A stretch of DNA of 64,000 bases from the NCBI RefSeq assembly GCF_964033635.1, contig NZ_OZ035533.1:4092001-4156000 (forward strand), written 5' to 3'. Numbering within the stretch: the stretch's first letter is position 1; the number at the start of each line of letters is the position of its first letter. This document shows, piece by piece, positions 26,330-36,400 of the stretch. The position numbers and the translations under genes are program-made. The notes beneath the pieces are model-generated. The model was not told the DNA's origin and made no database searches. It saw nothing but the letters and a program-made list of their open reading frames with translations. Origin of the DNA: Chitinophaga sp. MM2321 (GTDB lineage: Bacteria; Bacteroidota; Bacteroidia; Chitinophagales; Chitinophagaceae).

Positions 26330-27334
26330 TTATCTTTCCATCTTCACAGGTGCTCCTTTCTTACGTTTGCTTTCATCAGCAGCTTCCATAAATGCTACGA
26401 TCTCCAGTGTTTCTTCCGGTCTTACCGGTGGGATACCCGTTTCAAAGAAGGAAGTGATCTGTAATACCAGCGGGTGATAGGAGGTGAAATCTCCGATCGG
26501 TGCAATGCCTTTCTCACCGAATGCATGTCCGCCAAAGCCATAGGGACCTTTTATAACGCCACGCAATGTACCGATACGTCCATCTTCCCATACACCTGTT
26601 ACCTGGTCCATCGTTTCTGAAGTGGTACGTGTTACCCGAATGCAACCGGTGCCCATCAGTGTAAACAACATTTCCACACCATGGATACCATACCAGAAAA
26701 GGTCCGGATGCGTTTTTTCCGTAGGCGAAGGCGTATATACATCAGCGCCCATTACCTTACCTATTTTACCTTTCACAACATCCTGGATGCTGTCGATAAA
26801 CCGCAACCCGGAAGAGGAGAACATCGGCGCCTTGTATTTTTCTGCTGCTTTAAAAAGGGCTTTTGTATCAGCCAGGGAAGCGGCAATGGGTTTGTCGATA
26901 AATACACGCTTGCCTGTCTTTAATACCGGCATCGCCTGTTCCAGGTGTACCCTGCCATCGTTGGATTCCAACAACACCACATCTACCTTTTCCAGTAAAG
27001 CGGCAATAGAGTCAACGATTTCCACACCGAATTCCTTTACTTTGGCGAGGTTGCCCGGCACCACTTCCAGGCTGGATGCGATGTCTTTGCTACCCTGCGC
27101 ATAAGCTGCCGTTACCCGGAAACCATGATAAGCCGGATCTGCATCCTTAGCGTTCAACATTTTGGTAAACTCCACACTGTGTGAAGTATCCAGCCCGATA
27201 ATACCTACCCGCCGTCCAACACCGGCTTGCTTGCCTGAAAAAAGGGCACTGGCCCGGCCTGCAAGGCCAAGCCCGATACCCGTTATTGCTGCTGTTCTAA
27301 TAAATCTGCGACGATTGTATGCTGACTGTTCCAT
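26330..27334 (-). CDS. Tat-exported Gfo/Idh/MocA-family oxidoreductase
   Basis: A 334-residue protein with a twin-arginine signal (NRRRFIRTAAITGIGLGLAG), so it is probably periplasmic and exported with bound NAD(P). The Rossmann part starts VGIIGLDTSHSVEF, where the usual GxGxxG is replaced by GLDTSH; the DKP of the family's EKP motif is kept in RVFIDKPIAAS. It is the third gene of an operon with a PQQ-dehydrogenase/cytochrome fusion and an MFS transporter, pointing to oxidation or rearrangement of a sugar or cyclitol. Substrate unknown. Confidence 0.85.
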   Translation of the reverse strand: MEQSAYNRRRFIRTAAITGIGLGLAGRASALFSGKQAGVGRRVGIIGLDTSHSVEFTKMLNAKDADPAYHGFRVTAAYAQGSKDIASSLEVVPGNLAKVKEFGVEIVDSIAALLEKVDVVLLESNDGRVHLEQAMPVLKTGKRVFIDKPIAASLADTKALFKAAEKYKAPMFSSSGLRFIDSIQDVVKGKIGKVMGADVYTPSPTEKTHPDLFWYGIHGVEMLFTLMGTGCIRVTRTTSETMDQVTGVWEDGRIGTLRGVIKGPYGFGGHAFGEKGIAPIGDFTSYHPLVLQITSFFETGIPPVRPEETLEIVAFMEAADESKRKKGAPVKMER

Positions 27335-27343
27335 GAATATTTT

Positions 27344-28537
27344 TTATTGCTTGCTGTTATCTTTAAATAAAAAAATAAAGAGTATCATAAACACCAGCGT
27401 GATACCTCCGGGTACCAGCCAGATGCTACGCCACTCATAGTGCTGTACACCTGCGATAGTACTGCTGTAACGGCCTGCTACCAGACCGGATACATAAGAT
27501 CCTATCAGCATGCCCACACCATAGGTTGCAAAAGTGATCAGTCCCTGTGCGGCACTCTTCACCGCGGCGCCGGCCTTTCTGTCTGTATAGATCTGTCCTG
27601 TTACAAAAAAGAAATCATAACAGATACCATGCAAAATGATCCCTGCATACAACATCCAGATATGCTCACCACTATCACCAAAGGCAAAGAACACATAACG
27701 TACTACCCAGCACAACATGCCCAGCAGCAACATCTTTTTCACACCCAGGCGAATGAAAAGCAACGGCATCAGCAACATGAACAGGAACTCGGAAATCTGT
27801 CCCAGCGTCATTTTACTGGCAGCATAGGTCATCCCCGCATCATTGAGGAAGGGATTGGTAAAGCTGTAGTAAAATGCCAGCGGTATACAGATAGCGATAG
27901 CCGTGATAAAAAAGATTGTATAGGCGCGGTCCTTAAACAACACCAGTGCATCCAATCCCAATATATCAGCCAGCTTCACGGGTTTTCTGACAGGTGGTGT
28001 ATCCGGTAAAAAGAAACTGAATACGCCCAGCAGTAATGAACTGGCGGCGGCTATACGAAAAGTACCGGCTGTTGTTTCAATATTGATATAACCAATCAGC
28101 AACCCTGCCAGTATCCATCCTACGGTACCGAATACACGTACTGCCGGAAATTCCCTGCCCGTATCTTTCATCTGACGAAAAGAGATCGAATTGGCCAGCG
28201 ACATAGTCGGCATGTACAGGAGCGTATACAACAGGATAAGCCACCAGAAACCACTAAAGCCTTGTACCTGGCTGAGGGCATACAGTGTAACCGCTCCCGC
28301 TATATGCAACACGCCCAACACTTTCTGCGCCGCAAAAAACCGGTCGGCGATCAATCCTACAAAAAAGGGAGAGATAATAGCTGCTATAGACAGATTGGCA
28401 TAAGCCGCCCCTACCTGTATGGCATCAGCCTTTAAAACAGTAAGGAGATAGGTACCCATTGTTACATACCAGGCCCCCCAGGTAAAGTACTCCAGTAACA
28501 TGAGTACTGATAAACGCAATCTGACGGATGGTAGCAT
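27344..28537 (-). CDS. MFS transporter, nucleoside:H+ symporter (NHS) type
   Basis: About 397 residues with 12 helices. MLPSVRLRLSVLMLLEYFTW and GAWYVTMGTYL at the N-terminus and NSISFRQMKDTGREFPAVRV resemble NupG/XapB-like symporters. I place the start at 28537: the ATG follows the upstream stop by 4 bases, while a longer reading frame from 28600 would overlap that gene by 59 bases and add a non-membrane leader. It probably imports the product made by the periplasmic dehydrogenase fusion; in Bacteroidota NHS-like transporters also carry sugars. Confidence 0.85.
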   Translation of the reverse strand: MLPSVRLRLSVLMLLEYFTWGAWYVTMGTYLLTVLKADAIQVGAAYANLSIAAIISPFFVGLIADRFFAAQKVLGVLHIAGAVTLYALSQVQGFSGFWWLILLYTLLYMPTMSLANSISFRQMKDTGREFPAVRVFGTVGWILAGLLIGYINIETTAGTFRIAAASSLLLGVFSFFLPDTPPVRKPVKLADILGLDALVLFKDRAYTIFFITAIAICIPLAFYYSFTNPFLNDAGMTYAASKMTLGQISEFLFMLLMPLLFIRLGVKKMLLLGMLCWVVRYVFFAFGDSGEHIWMLYAGIILHGICYDFFFVTGQIYTDRKAGAAVKSAAQGLITFATYGVGMLIGSYVSGLVAGRYSSTIAGVQHYEWRSIWLVPGGITLVFMILFIFLFKDNSKQ

Positions 28538-28541
28538 GTAA

Positions 28542-31500
28542 TTAATTATTGTTTGAAAAATATAACCAGTCGATATTAAACAGGTACCCGTCTTTCCCAT
28601 CTACACTTTTAAATACAAAATACAGGTCGTGTTGTCCACTAACAGCCTCTATGGGCGTTGTCAACTCCTTCCATCCTGGTTTGGCATCTCCGGCTGCTTT
28701 TGCCGGAATAGTGGCTTTACTTACCAGTTGTCCATCCGGTTTATCCAGGCGCATTTCTATCACACCACCGATACCATTCAACTGGAGATTATACTTTATG
28801 CTCTTCACACCATCGAGGTAGAAATGATTGAACCGTATAAAACCGTTGTTCTGTACGTATCCATAACTCATTCCTTCTGTTGTGATAGTACCCAGTCTCA
28901 CATTACCTTCATCCGCATCTTCCACCTGTACCATCGGGTTACGTAACATCACGTAATCGCGACCGGTCAGTGCTTCAATATTATTGGCGCCTTTATCTGT
29001 ATAAGTAGCCATCAGCAGATAGCCACCCAGGTTACCCTTGCCAATATGCGCTTTCAGCGGCTGTACACCCTGCATAGGCAAGGAGCCGGACACGTCAGCC
29101 AGCGACATAATATACCGGGCTATCTCTTTCGCATCATCCTGTTTCATATCCGGATGTGCTGACATCGTACGTCCACCCCAGTTACCACTACCACCTGCAA
29201 TGATCTTAGCGGCCAGTTTACCGATAGTCGTTTCATTATTGGGATAGTGCTTCGCCACCTCAATAAGGCTGGGCCCTACGGAAGTTGTTTTCTCCGTGTG
29301 ACAGGCTTTACAATCCAGCGACCAGAAGAGCTGATGCCCTTTTGCATACTGCATGCTGCCGCCGCCACCATTGTTACCCAGCACCAGCGCCAGGTCCTTA
29401 CCCATTGGCAGGTAGTCAAATGACACCGCTACTTTGCTGCTGTCTATGGCACCATCTTCCGGATCAGTCACCACTACTTTATAATCGAGCAGGGAGTTAT
29501 CCCAGTAAAAGCTCTTATTGGCCGTGGTAGTCACCTTTACATCCGGCGGAGTATTACCCACCTTGATGTCGAGTGCAGTGGTGCTTTCACCTCCACGATT
29601 ATCCGTTACCGTTAGGTTCACTTTATAAACGCCCGGTTTGGAAAAAGTATAGTTTACTTTTTCACCTTCCAGCTTTTTATCTTCTACCTGCCATTTGTAC
29701 GACAGTTTATCTCCTTTATCGTAGTCTATAGAACCGGCTGCGGAAAGCTCCACCGGCAAAGGCGCCGCACCATAAAGCTTACTGGCCTGGATACTGGGAA
29801 CCGGCTTGCGGTTACCTTCTGAATAAGTAATCCGTACCAGTTTCGCATCTGAATTTTTAGCAAACCAGTTCGTTCCGTATTCCAGCATATAAATACTGCC
29901 GTCCGGCGCGAATTGCATATCTACCGGTGCTGCGTAATCAATATGTTCGATAAATGGTTCCATACGCAGATAGTTACCTGCGGAATCCATCGTTACCGCC
30001 ATAATCCAGTGGCGTATCCAATCATAAATAAACAACTTCCCATTGTAATATTCAGATAATTTATACGGCGCATCTTTGTACAGGTCACTGTAATATACAG
30101 GACCGGCCATGGCCGTTTCACCACCTTTACCCACCATCGGGAAAATCTTGGAGGCAGCATCGCCGTACCAGATCATCGCTGGCTGCGCAGGCGGCAGTTC
30201 CTTTATACCGGTATTGTTGGGAGAATTATTAATAGGATGTTTCGGATCAAGCCGTGGACGTTCTTTCTTGTTGGCATAATCCCACAAAGGATATGCTTCG
30301 TTGTTACCGTTAAAATAAGGCCAGCCGAAAAACCCTGGTTTGCGTGCCTGGTTGATTTCGTCATAGCTCAATGTATTTCCTTCTGCAGAAGGTACTTTGG
30401 TATCCGGTCCTACATCTCCCCAATACACAAATGCGTTTTTCATATCCACACTAAAACGATAGGGATTACGACAGCCCATTACATAAATTTCAGGACGACC
30501 CTGGGAACCATCTTTCGGGAAGAGGTTACCATCAGGAATAGAGTAAGTACCATTAGCTTCGGGTTTTATCCGGAGGATCGATCCACGCAGATCATTGCTG
30601 TTGGCTGAACTGCCCTGATCATCGGATAAACCGCGTCCTGGCCTTTCATCCACCGGTGTATAGCCTTCTGTTTCTTCTGCATTGGTATTGTCGCCGATAG
30701 ACAGGTACAACAGGCCACCGGGACCGAAAGACAGGTAACCAGCAGAGTGGCAGCAATAGCGGCGTTGTGTAGGCACTTCCATCACCACCTTTTCAGAGGC
30801 TTTGTCCAGTGTATCACCACGCAGTTCCAGGCGAACCAGTTTATTAAACCACTTCTCGCCGGCAGGCGCATAATAAAAATAGATCCAGTTATTTTTTTTG
30901 TAATCCGGATCCAGGGCTACGCCGAGCAATCCGTCTTCAATACCGCTAAAAACATCAAAGCGGCCAACGACCTTCGTTTGCCGCTGCCGCGCATCATAGA
31001 GTTTTACCGCACCCTTGCGTTCCACATAGAGTACATTGCCTTCCGGTAAGATGCACATTTCCATGGGTTCGTCCAGGCCATGATCTAACACCGTATAGGT
31101 GTAACTGTTAGTATCCGGTGGCGCCAGCATAAGTGATTTGCTGTAATCCGGATAACCGTTATTGCCTACCAGGTAACCAAGTGCCGGTGCCATGTCAGCA
31201 GTTCCGGCAGTAGGCGGTAAGATGAACAATCTGCCTCCGTCCTGCTGCAGTTCTTTGCCTACAGGCAATTCCACCCATTCTTTCAGCCAAGGCCATCCCT
31301 GCTGGTGGTGGTCGCCATCTTTGATAGCGAGAATACCGCCGCCGCCCGATTCTGCATAACGTTTCAATGCAGGAATATTACGGTAGCTAAGTGAATCGGT
31401 CAACGAAAAAGGAAGACATACCGCACTGAAACTTTTCAGGGAATCTTCCTGGAAATACTGGTTATCACCTGTTAATACAATCTCCCACCCTCTTTCTTTA

Positions 31501-31631
31501 CCTGTTTCCTGCAACTGTTTTACCCATGCACTTTCTGCATCTTTGGTATAACAGAGGATCCGTGTGACGGAACGTTTGCCGGCACAAGCGCAAAGCAACG
31601 CCAGCGAAATTAGTAAGCAAAATCTTCTCAT
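28542..31631 (-). CDS. ThuA-like/PQQ sugar dehydrogenase/PKD/cytochrome c fusion lipoprotein
   Basis: A 1029-residue exported protein with a lipoprotein-like signal (ALLCAC, Cys16). Visible parts in order are a ThuA-like segment (about 22-150), a soluble PQQ glucose/sorbosone dehydrogenase propeller (about 180-605, with DGLLGVALDPDY and MGCRNPYRFSVD), a PKD domain (about 610-692), a class I cytochrome c with CKACH at 774-778 and possible Met ligands near 823-829, and a C-terminal carbohydrate-binding-like beta domain (about 880-1029). It would oxidise a sugar in the periplasm and pass electrons to its own heme. It follows a SusC/SusD pair on the same strand and has its own promoter box. Confidence 0.88.
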   Translation of the reverse strand: MRRFCLLISLALLCACAGKRSVTRILCYTKDAESAWVKQLQETGKERGWEIVLTGDNQYFQEDSLKSFSAVCLPFSLTDSLSYRNIPALKRYAESGGGGILAIKDGDHHQQGWPWLKEWVELPVGKELQQDGGRLFILPPTAGTADMAPALGYLVGNNGYPDYSKSLMLAPPDTNSYTYTVLDHGLDEPMEMCILPEGNVLYVERKGAVKLYDARQRQTKVVGRFDVFSGIEDGLLGVALDPDYKKNNWIYFYYAPAGEKWFNKLVRLELRGDTLDKASEKVVMEVPTQRRYCCHSAGYLSFGPGGLLYLSIGDNTNAEETEGYTPVDERPGRGLSDDQGSSANSNDLRGSILRIKPEANGTYSIPDGNLFPKDGSQGRPEIYVMGCRNPYRFSVDMKNAFVYWGDVGPDTKVPSAEGNTLSYDEINQARKPGFFGWPYFNGNNEAYPLWDYANKKERPRLDPKHPINNSPNNTGIKELPPAQPAMIWYGDAASKIFPMVGKGGETAMAGPVYYSDLYKDAPYKLSEYYNGKLFIYDWIRHWIMAVTMDSAGNYLRMEPFIEHIDYAAPVDMQFAPDGSIYMLEYGTNWFAKNSDAKLVRITYSEGNRKPVPSIQASKLYGAAPLPVELSAAGSIDYDKGDKLSYKWQVEDKKLEGEKVNYTFSKPGVYKVNLTVTDNRGGESTTALDIKVGNTPPDVKVTTTANKSFYWDNSLLDYKVVVTDPEDGAIDSSKVAVSFDYLPMGKDLALVLGNNGGGGSMQYAKGHQLFWSLDCKACHTEKTTSVGPSLIEVAKHYPNNETTIGKLAAKIIAGGSGNWGGRTMSAHPDMKQDDAKEIARYIMSLADVSGSLPMQGVQPLKAHIGKGNLGGYLLMATYTDKGANNIEALTGRDYVMLRNPMVQVEDADEGNVRLGTITTEGMSYGYVQNNGFIRFNHFYLDGVKSIKYNLQLNGIGGVIEMRLDKPDGQLVSKATIPAKAAGDAKPGWKELTTPIEAVSGQHDLYFVFKSVDGKDGYLFNIDWLYFSNNN

Positions 31632-31650
31632 TGTTATAATTTATTCTGAA

Positions 31651-31658
31651 CAAAAATA
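31651..31658 (-). promoter_or_regulatory. Candidate -7 box of the dehydrogenase-fusion operon
   Basis: The minus strand reads TATTTTTG, a full match to TAnnTTTG, 19 bases before the ATG at 31631. It touches the end of the long inverted repeat, so a hairpin ending the susD transcript sits directly upstream of a new promoter. Confidence 0.5.
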
Positions 31659-31788
31659 GACCACTGATTAAATCAATTTATATAATTACCCCGATGGGGG
31701 GAGATTAAAGCGAATGAAAAATATGATATTATCATTTCAATCTTCGCTAATCAGGCTAATCATATAAATCGGTTTAATCAGTGGTCTA
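31657..31788. repeat. Long imperfect inverted repeat (element 3)
   Basis: TAGACCACTGATTAAATCAA (31657-31676, continuing to about 31683) pairs with 31762-31788 over 25 of 27 bases. Inside, GATTAAAGCGAATGAAA and ATTTCAATCTTCGCTAATC also pair, so the whole 132 bases can form one long hairpin. It lies 21 bases past the SusD stop. In the minus direction it is followed by T5. Confidence 0.8.
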
Positions 31789-31809
31789 ACGCGTAATTAT
31801 CAATTACTG

Positions 31810-33411
31810 TTAGTATCCTGGGTTCTGCTTAATAGAACCACCACTTCTGTCAATTTCCGATTGTGGAATAGGGAACAGATACTTGTTGCCGGAAGCCGGC
31901 GGTACAAAGCTGTTACCTTTACCATTGGAATATGGTTTGGCAGAATAGGCTTTCATTGTTGACACATAATTGTTCCAGCGCAACAGGTCAAACAGGCGGC
32001 CATATTCACCACCCAGCTCTGTGCGGCGTTCATGCCTTACGGCTGCACGCAGGTCATCAGATGCTTTCACCGGTACCAGTGGTGTTGCTGCGATTACGCG
32101 TACACGTTTGGTTGCCTCCTGGTCAATATGTGAAGAGTTCTGTGCACGGGTGCGTACTTCGTTGATATAGTCGGCCACTTCCTGTTTGTTACCACCGCTT
32201 TCCAGTACTGCTTCTGCATACATCAGCAATACATCGGCATAACGCACCAGGTATAAGGTCCATGCATCATTGCCCCAACCTTGTCCACGACGGCTTTCCG
32301 GTAAGAACACTTTCCTGTTATGATGTCCGGTATTTACATAGCCGGAGAAATCAAGCAGATCCTGTCCTACTGCTTTCGGGAAGATATCGCCCTGATCCAG
32401 TACGGTGAAAAGCAAACGTGGATCGCCCGGTTCAAACTCATCTACGAGCGATTTTGTAGGGCAGTCAAAACCCCAACCGCCTGCGCTGCGTGGTGAGCAA
32501 TAAACATTTTGTGTAGAACCATAGATGAAAGCAGCAGGGTCATCTCCGAAGATAAGCGGAAATACAGACTCTTTGCTTTTATAACCATCCTTCAGGAACA
32601 GCTGCTGGTATTCGGGTTCCAAAGAGAAAGCCTTTGAATCGATTACTTTTTTAGCGGCATCTTTAGCTTTAGTATACAGGCTCTTGTCATCTTCTCCAAA
32701 GAACAGGTATGCTTTGGCAAGCACCGCCCAGGCGGCTTCCCTGGTTACACGGCCCAGTTCTCCGGCCGGCAGTTGCGTAGCAGAAGGCAGCGCCGGATCA
32801 TTGGCAGCAGCTTCCAGTTCACTGGTAATAAATTGCAATACTTCAGGAGAGGTAGCGCGTACAATCTTGTTACGGTCTTCTACTGTCAGTGTTTTTGTTA
32901 CCAATGGCACACCACCAAAAATCCGCACGAGATCCAGGTAATAGTAGGCACGCAGGAAACGTACTTCTGCAAGATAACGGTTCTTGGTATTGTCATCTAA
33001 CGGGTTGCTTTTTTCATCCAGGAGCGGTGCATCGGGTAAACGTTCCAATGCCACGTTGCAATTGCCTATTCCTTTATAGCAGGCTGCCCAGAAGCCACTC
33101 AGTGTTTCGTTGCTGGATAGTGTTCTGCCAAATCCCAGGTCCGTCACAAACGGACGGTCATTGCCATCAGAACCACCTTTATCTGTTTCATCGGTAGCCA
33201 TATTGCCCAGTTCTGCCAATGCAGCCTGGTAGCCCCAGAAGTCATAAAAACCCAGGTAACAGTTCACCACAGTTTTCATGCCTGCACCCGGTGACTTATA
33301 AAAATTATCATCTGTCTGCAATCCCAACGGTGGTCTGTTCAGGTAATCCTTCGAACAGGAGAAGAGTACCAGCGCAGCTAATAACGGTAATGTATATACG
33401 ATCTTTTTCAT
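31810..33411 (-). CDS. SusD/RagB-family lipoprotein
   Basis: A 533-residue outer-membrane glycan-binding lipoprotein with the lipobox LFSC at Cys19, followed by SKDYLNRPPLG, the usual SusD beginning. The TPR helices include NRYLAEVRFLRAYYYLDLVR, and the C-terminal half has VRYADVLLMYAEAVLESGG and ELGGEYGRLFDLLRW, family hallmarks. It starts 18 bases after its SusC partner. Substrate unknown; the sugar dehydrogenase and transporter downstream suggest a small glycoside or sugar derivative and not a long polysaccharide, since no glycoside hydrolase is nearby. Confidence 0.95.
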   Translation of the reverse strand: MKKIVYTLPLLAALVLFSCSKDYLNRPPLGLQTDDNFYKSPGAGMKTVVNCYLGFYDFWGYQAALAELGNMATDETDKGGSDGNDRPFVTDLGFGRTLSSNETLSGFWAACYKGIGNCNVALERLPDAPLLDEKSNPLDDNTKNRYLAEVRFLRAYYYLDLVRIFGGVPLVTKTLTVEDRNKIVRATSPEVLQFITSELEAAANDPALPSATQLPAGELGRVTREAAWAVLAKAYLFFGEDDKSLYTKAKDAAKKVIDSKAFSLEPEYQQLFLKDGYKSKESVFPLIFGDDPAAFIYGSTQNVYCSPRSAGGWGFDCPTKSLVDEFEPGDPRLLFTVLDQGDIFPKAVGQDLLDFSGYVNTGHHNRKVFLPESRRGQGWGNDAWTLYLVRYADVLLMYAEAVLESGGNKQEVADYINEVRTRAQNSSHIDQEATKRVRVIAATPLVPVKASDDLRAAVRHERRTELGGEYGRLFDLLRWNNYVSTMKAYSAKPYSNGKGNSFVPPASGNKYLFPIPQSEIDRSGGSIKQNPGY

Positions 33412-33429
33412 TTCTGCCAGTGTTAAAAG

Positions 33430-36400
33430 TTAGAATTTAGCGTTCAGCCCAACCATAAAAGTGCGGGCCTGCGGGAAATATCCCTGATCAATACCCATCA
33501 GCCTCGGATCACTATTACCCATTTCAGGATCCAGACCACTGTATTTGGTGATAGTGAGCAGGTTTTGTGCACCTACGTATAACCGTAACTGTGGTATCCG
33601 TGCTCTTTCCAGCCATTTTTCAGGGAAATTGTAACCTACCTGTATATTTTTAAGACGCAGGTAAGAACCATCTTCCACGAAATAATCAGAAACGCTGTTA
33701 TTCAATGCTGCATTTGCAGAGATCTTATAATATTGATTGGTAGAACCGGGGCCATTCCAGGCTTTATCCAGGAAACCTTTTGGTGCATTATACCAGCCGG
33801 TACCGGCTTCGGTATCATAGCGCAGGATGTTCATCACATCATTGCCCTGGGAGCCCTGCCAGAACATGCTCAGGTCAAAACGTTTGTAATTAAGACCGAT
33901 ATTAATACCATAAATGAAATCAGGCCATGGGTTACCGATGATGGTGCGGTCTGCCGCATCCAGTTTACCATCAGGACCAGCCACTACATTACCATCTGCA
34001 TCTAAACTATTAATATCGCGGAAACGGATATCACCTGGTGTTGACTTTCCGGCCTGCGGGCTTTTATCTACTTCTGCCTGTGTCTGGAAAATACCATCTG
34101 TCAGCCAGCCATAATAATAACCTACCGGCATGCCTACTTCTGTTTTACTGATCGTTTCACCCAGGTGCGCGGTTGTATAGATCGGCTCACCACCACCCAT
34201 GCTCAACACTTCATTTTTAAAGGTGGAAATATTACCGCGAACATTGTAAGAGAAATCACCCAGGTTATTGCTGTAACCTACCGACACTTCCCAGCCTTTA
34301 TTCATCATGGTACCGGCATTCGTCCAGTAAGGATTGGACGGATAACCCATGGTTGTTGGCAGTGGCATCACCACCAGCATATTGTTCACACGTTTGTTAA
34401 AATAATCAACAGTGACATCGAGTTTATTATCAAACAATTGCAGATCTATTGCCAGATCCACTTGTTTGGATGTTTCCCACTGCAAAGAAGGGTTGGCCAT
34501 GGTTTTGCGTTCAGCACCGAGGAATCCGGTACTGGTACTGCCAAAAACATACCGTTGATAGGTATTTCCATAAGTAGATAAATACAAGCCACTGCCGCCA
34601 CCTACGTACTGGTTACCAATAGAACCATAGCTCGCACGGAGTTTACCGCTGCTCAGCCAGTCCAGACCTGCATCGCGTAAAAAGTTTTCCTCGGTAAAGC
34701 GCCATGCGCCGGATACGGAAGGGAAAGTACCCCAACGTTGGCCGTCTCCGAAAGCGGAAGTACCATCGCGGCGAATATTCGCAGCCAGGATATAACGGTC
34801 AGCATATACGTAGTTGATACGTCCGAAGAAGGATTGCATCGCACTGGAATACGTGTAACCGGATGCACCAGGATTCAAAGTGGCCGCATCGATAATACGC
34901 ATGTCCTCATCATTGTTCACAATACCCTGTTTGGAGGCGCCATAGTTTAAGCCCTTGGTCAGCTCTGCTGAAACACCGGCCAAACCAGTTACATGGTGCT
35001 TTCCGTAAGTTTTATCAAACGTCAGCGTATTCTCCCATACAAAATAATTGCTCCAGGAAGAATTGTTACTGGCGGTATTATAAGTACTGTAATCAAATGG
35101 ATTCAGGTTGTAGGCAGGAGAAAAGCCTTTAGAGATGCCACGACCCAGATCCAGTCCGAAGTTACTACGGAAGGTAAGCGGATCAATGATCTTCACATCC
35201 AGGCTGGCGCCACCTTTGATAGCAATGCCTTCCCATACACTCTGTTGCATCCTGTTTATCTGTGCTACCGGATTGAGTTTGTTGGTATAAAGAATACCAG
35301 CATACTGCGAGAAAGGATTGTCGGACTCATAATTATCCATGATACTGCCGAAAAAGCCCGGCAGACTTTTGAGATTATTACGGTATACCGGTGTAATAGG
35401 ATCAGCGGCCATTGCACTGAAAATAGTACCGGTAAAAGGATTGTTCTCATCTACATTACGACGGCTTTCATAAATAACGCCCAGGTTGGTAGACAGTTTC
35501 ACACGCGGGCTCAGATCCGCGCCCACATTGGTACGCCAGGAAACGCGCTCGTAGTCTGATCCTTTCACAATACCTTTCTGATTCATGTATCCTACACTGG
35601 AAGCATAGGTCATGTTTTTACTGGCGCCGCTCACCCCTACATTATAACTCTGCATAGGCGCGTTCTGCTGCATGATCTCATTCCACCAGTCGGTTCCATT
35701 AGGACCCGAATTATCCTGTACAAACTTCATCACCTGTGCTACTTTTTCCGGTGTATCCAGGCTTGTTGGAGCCGCAGTACCCGCAGCACTGGCTGCTCTC
35801 AGTTTATACTGGATAAACTCTTCTGCATTGAGCATGTGCGGACGTTTCCAGGCAGATTGTACGCCTGTATAACTATCAAAGGTAACGTGCATTTTCTGAT
35901 CCGTTTTGCTGCCTTTGCGGGTAGTGATGATCACTACGCCGTTGGAAGCCCTTGAACCATAGATCGCTGCGGTAGAAGCATCTTTCAGGATGTCCATCGC
36001 ATCAATATCATTGGGATTGAGCCAGCCGATATCTGTTTGCGGCAAACCATCCACAATATACAGGGGAGAGTTGCTACCACTGATAGAACCGATACCACGG
36101 ATACGCACTACCGGAGAAGATCCGGGGCTACCGCTGCTTTGCGCCACCATCACGCCACTTGCTTTTCCCTGCAATGCTTCTGCCGCATTACGCACAGGCA
36201 CATTACGCAGGTCTTTACCACTCACGGAGCTGATAGCGCCGGTAATATCTTTTTTCTTCTGTGTACCATAACCAATCACCACCACTTCATTCAGGCCACT
36301 GGTAGATTCCTGCAAAGTAATGTGCAGGGGATCTTTACCATTGGCAGTTGCTTCCTGTGATTGGAAACCCATATAGGTAAATACCAGTACTGCACCTGCG

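Noticed and set aside
28538..28600. Longer N-terminus of the MFS transporter
   Set aside because: It would overlap the upstream gene by 59 bases; an ATG 4 bases after that stop gives the normal start.
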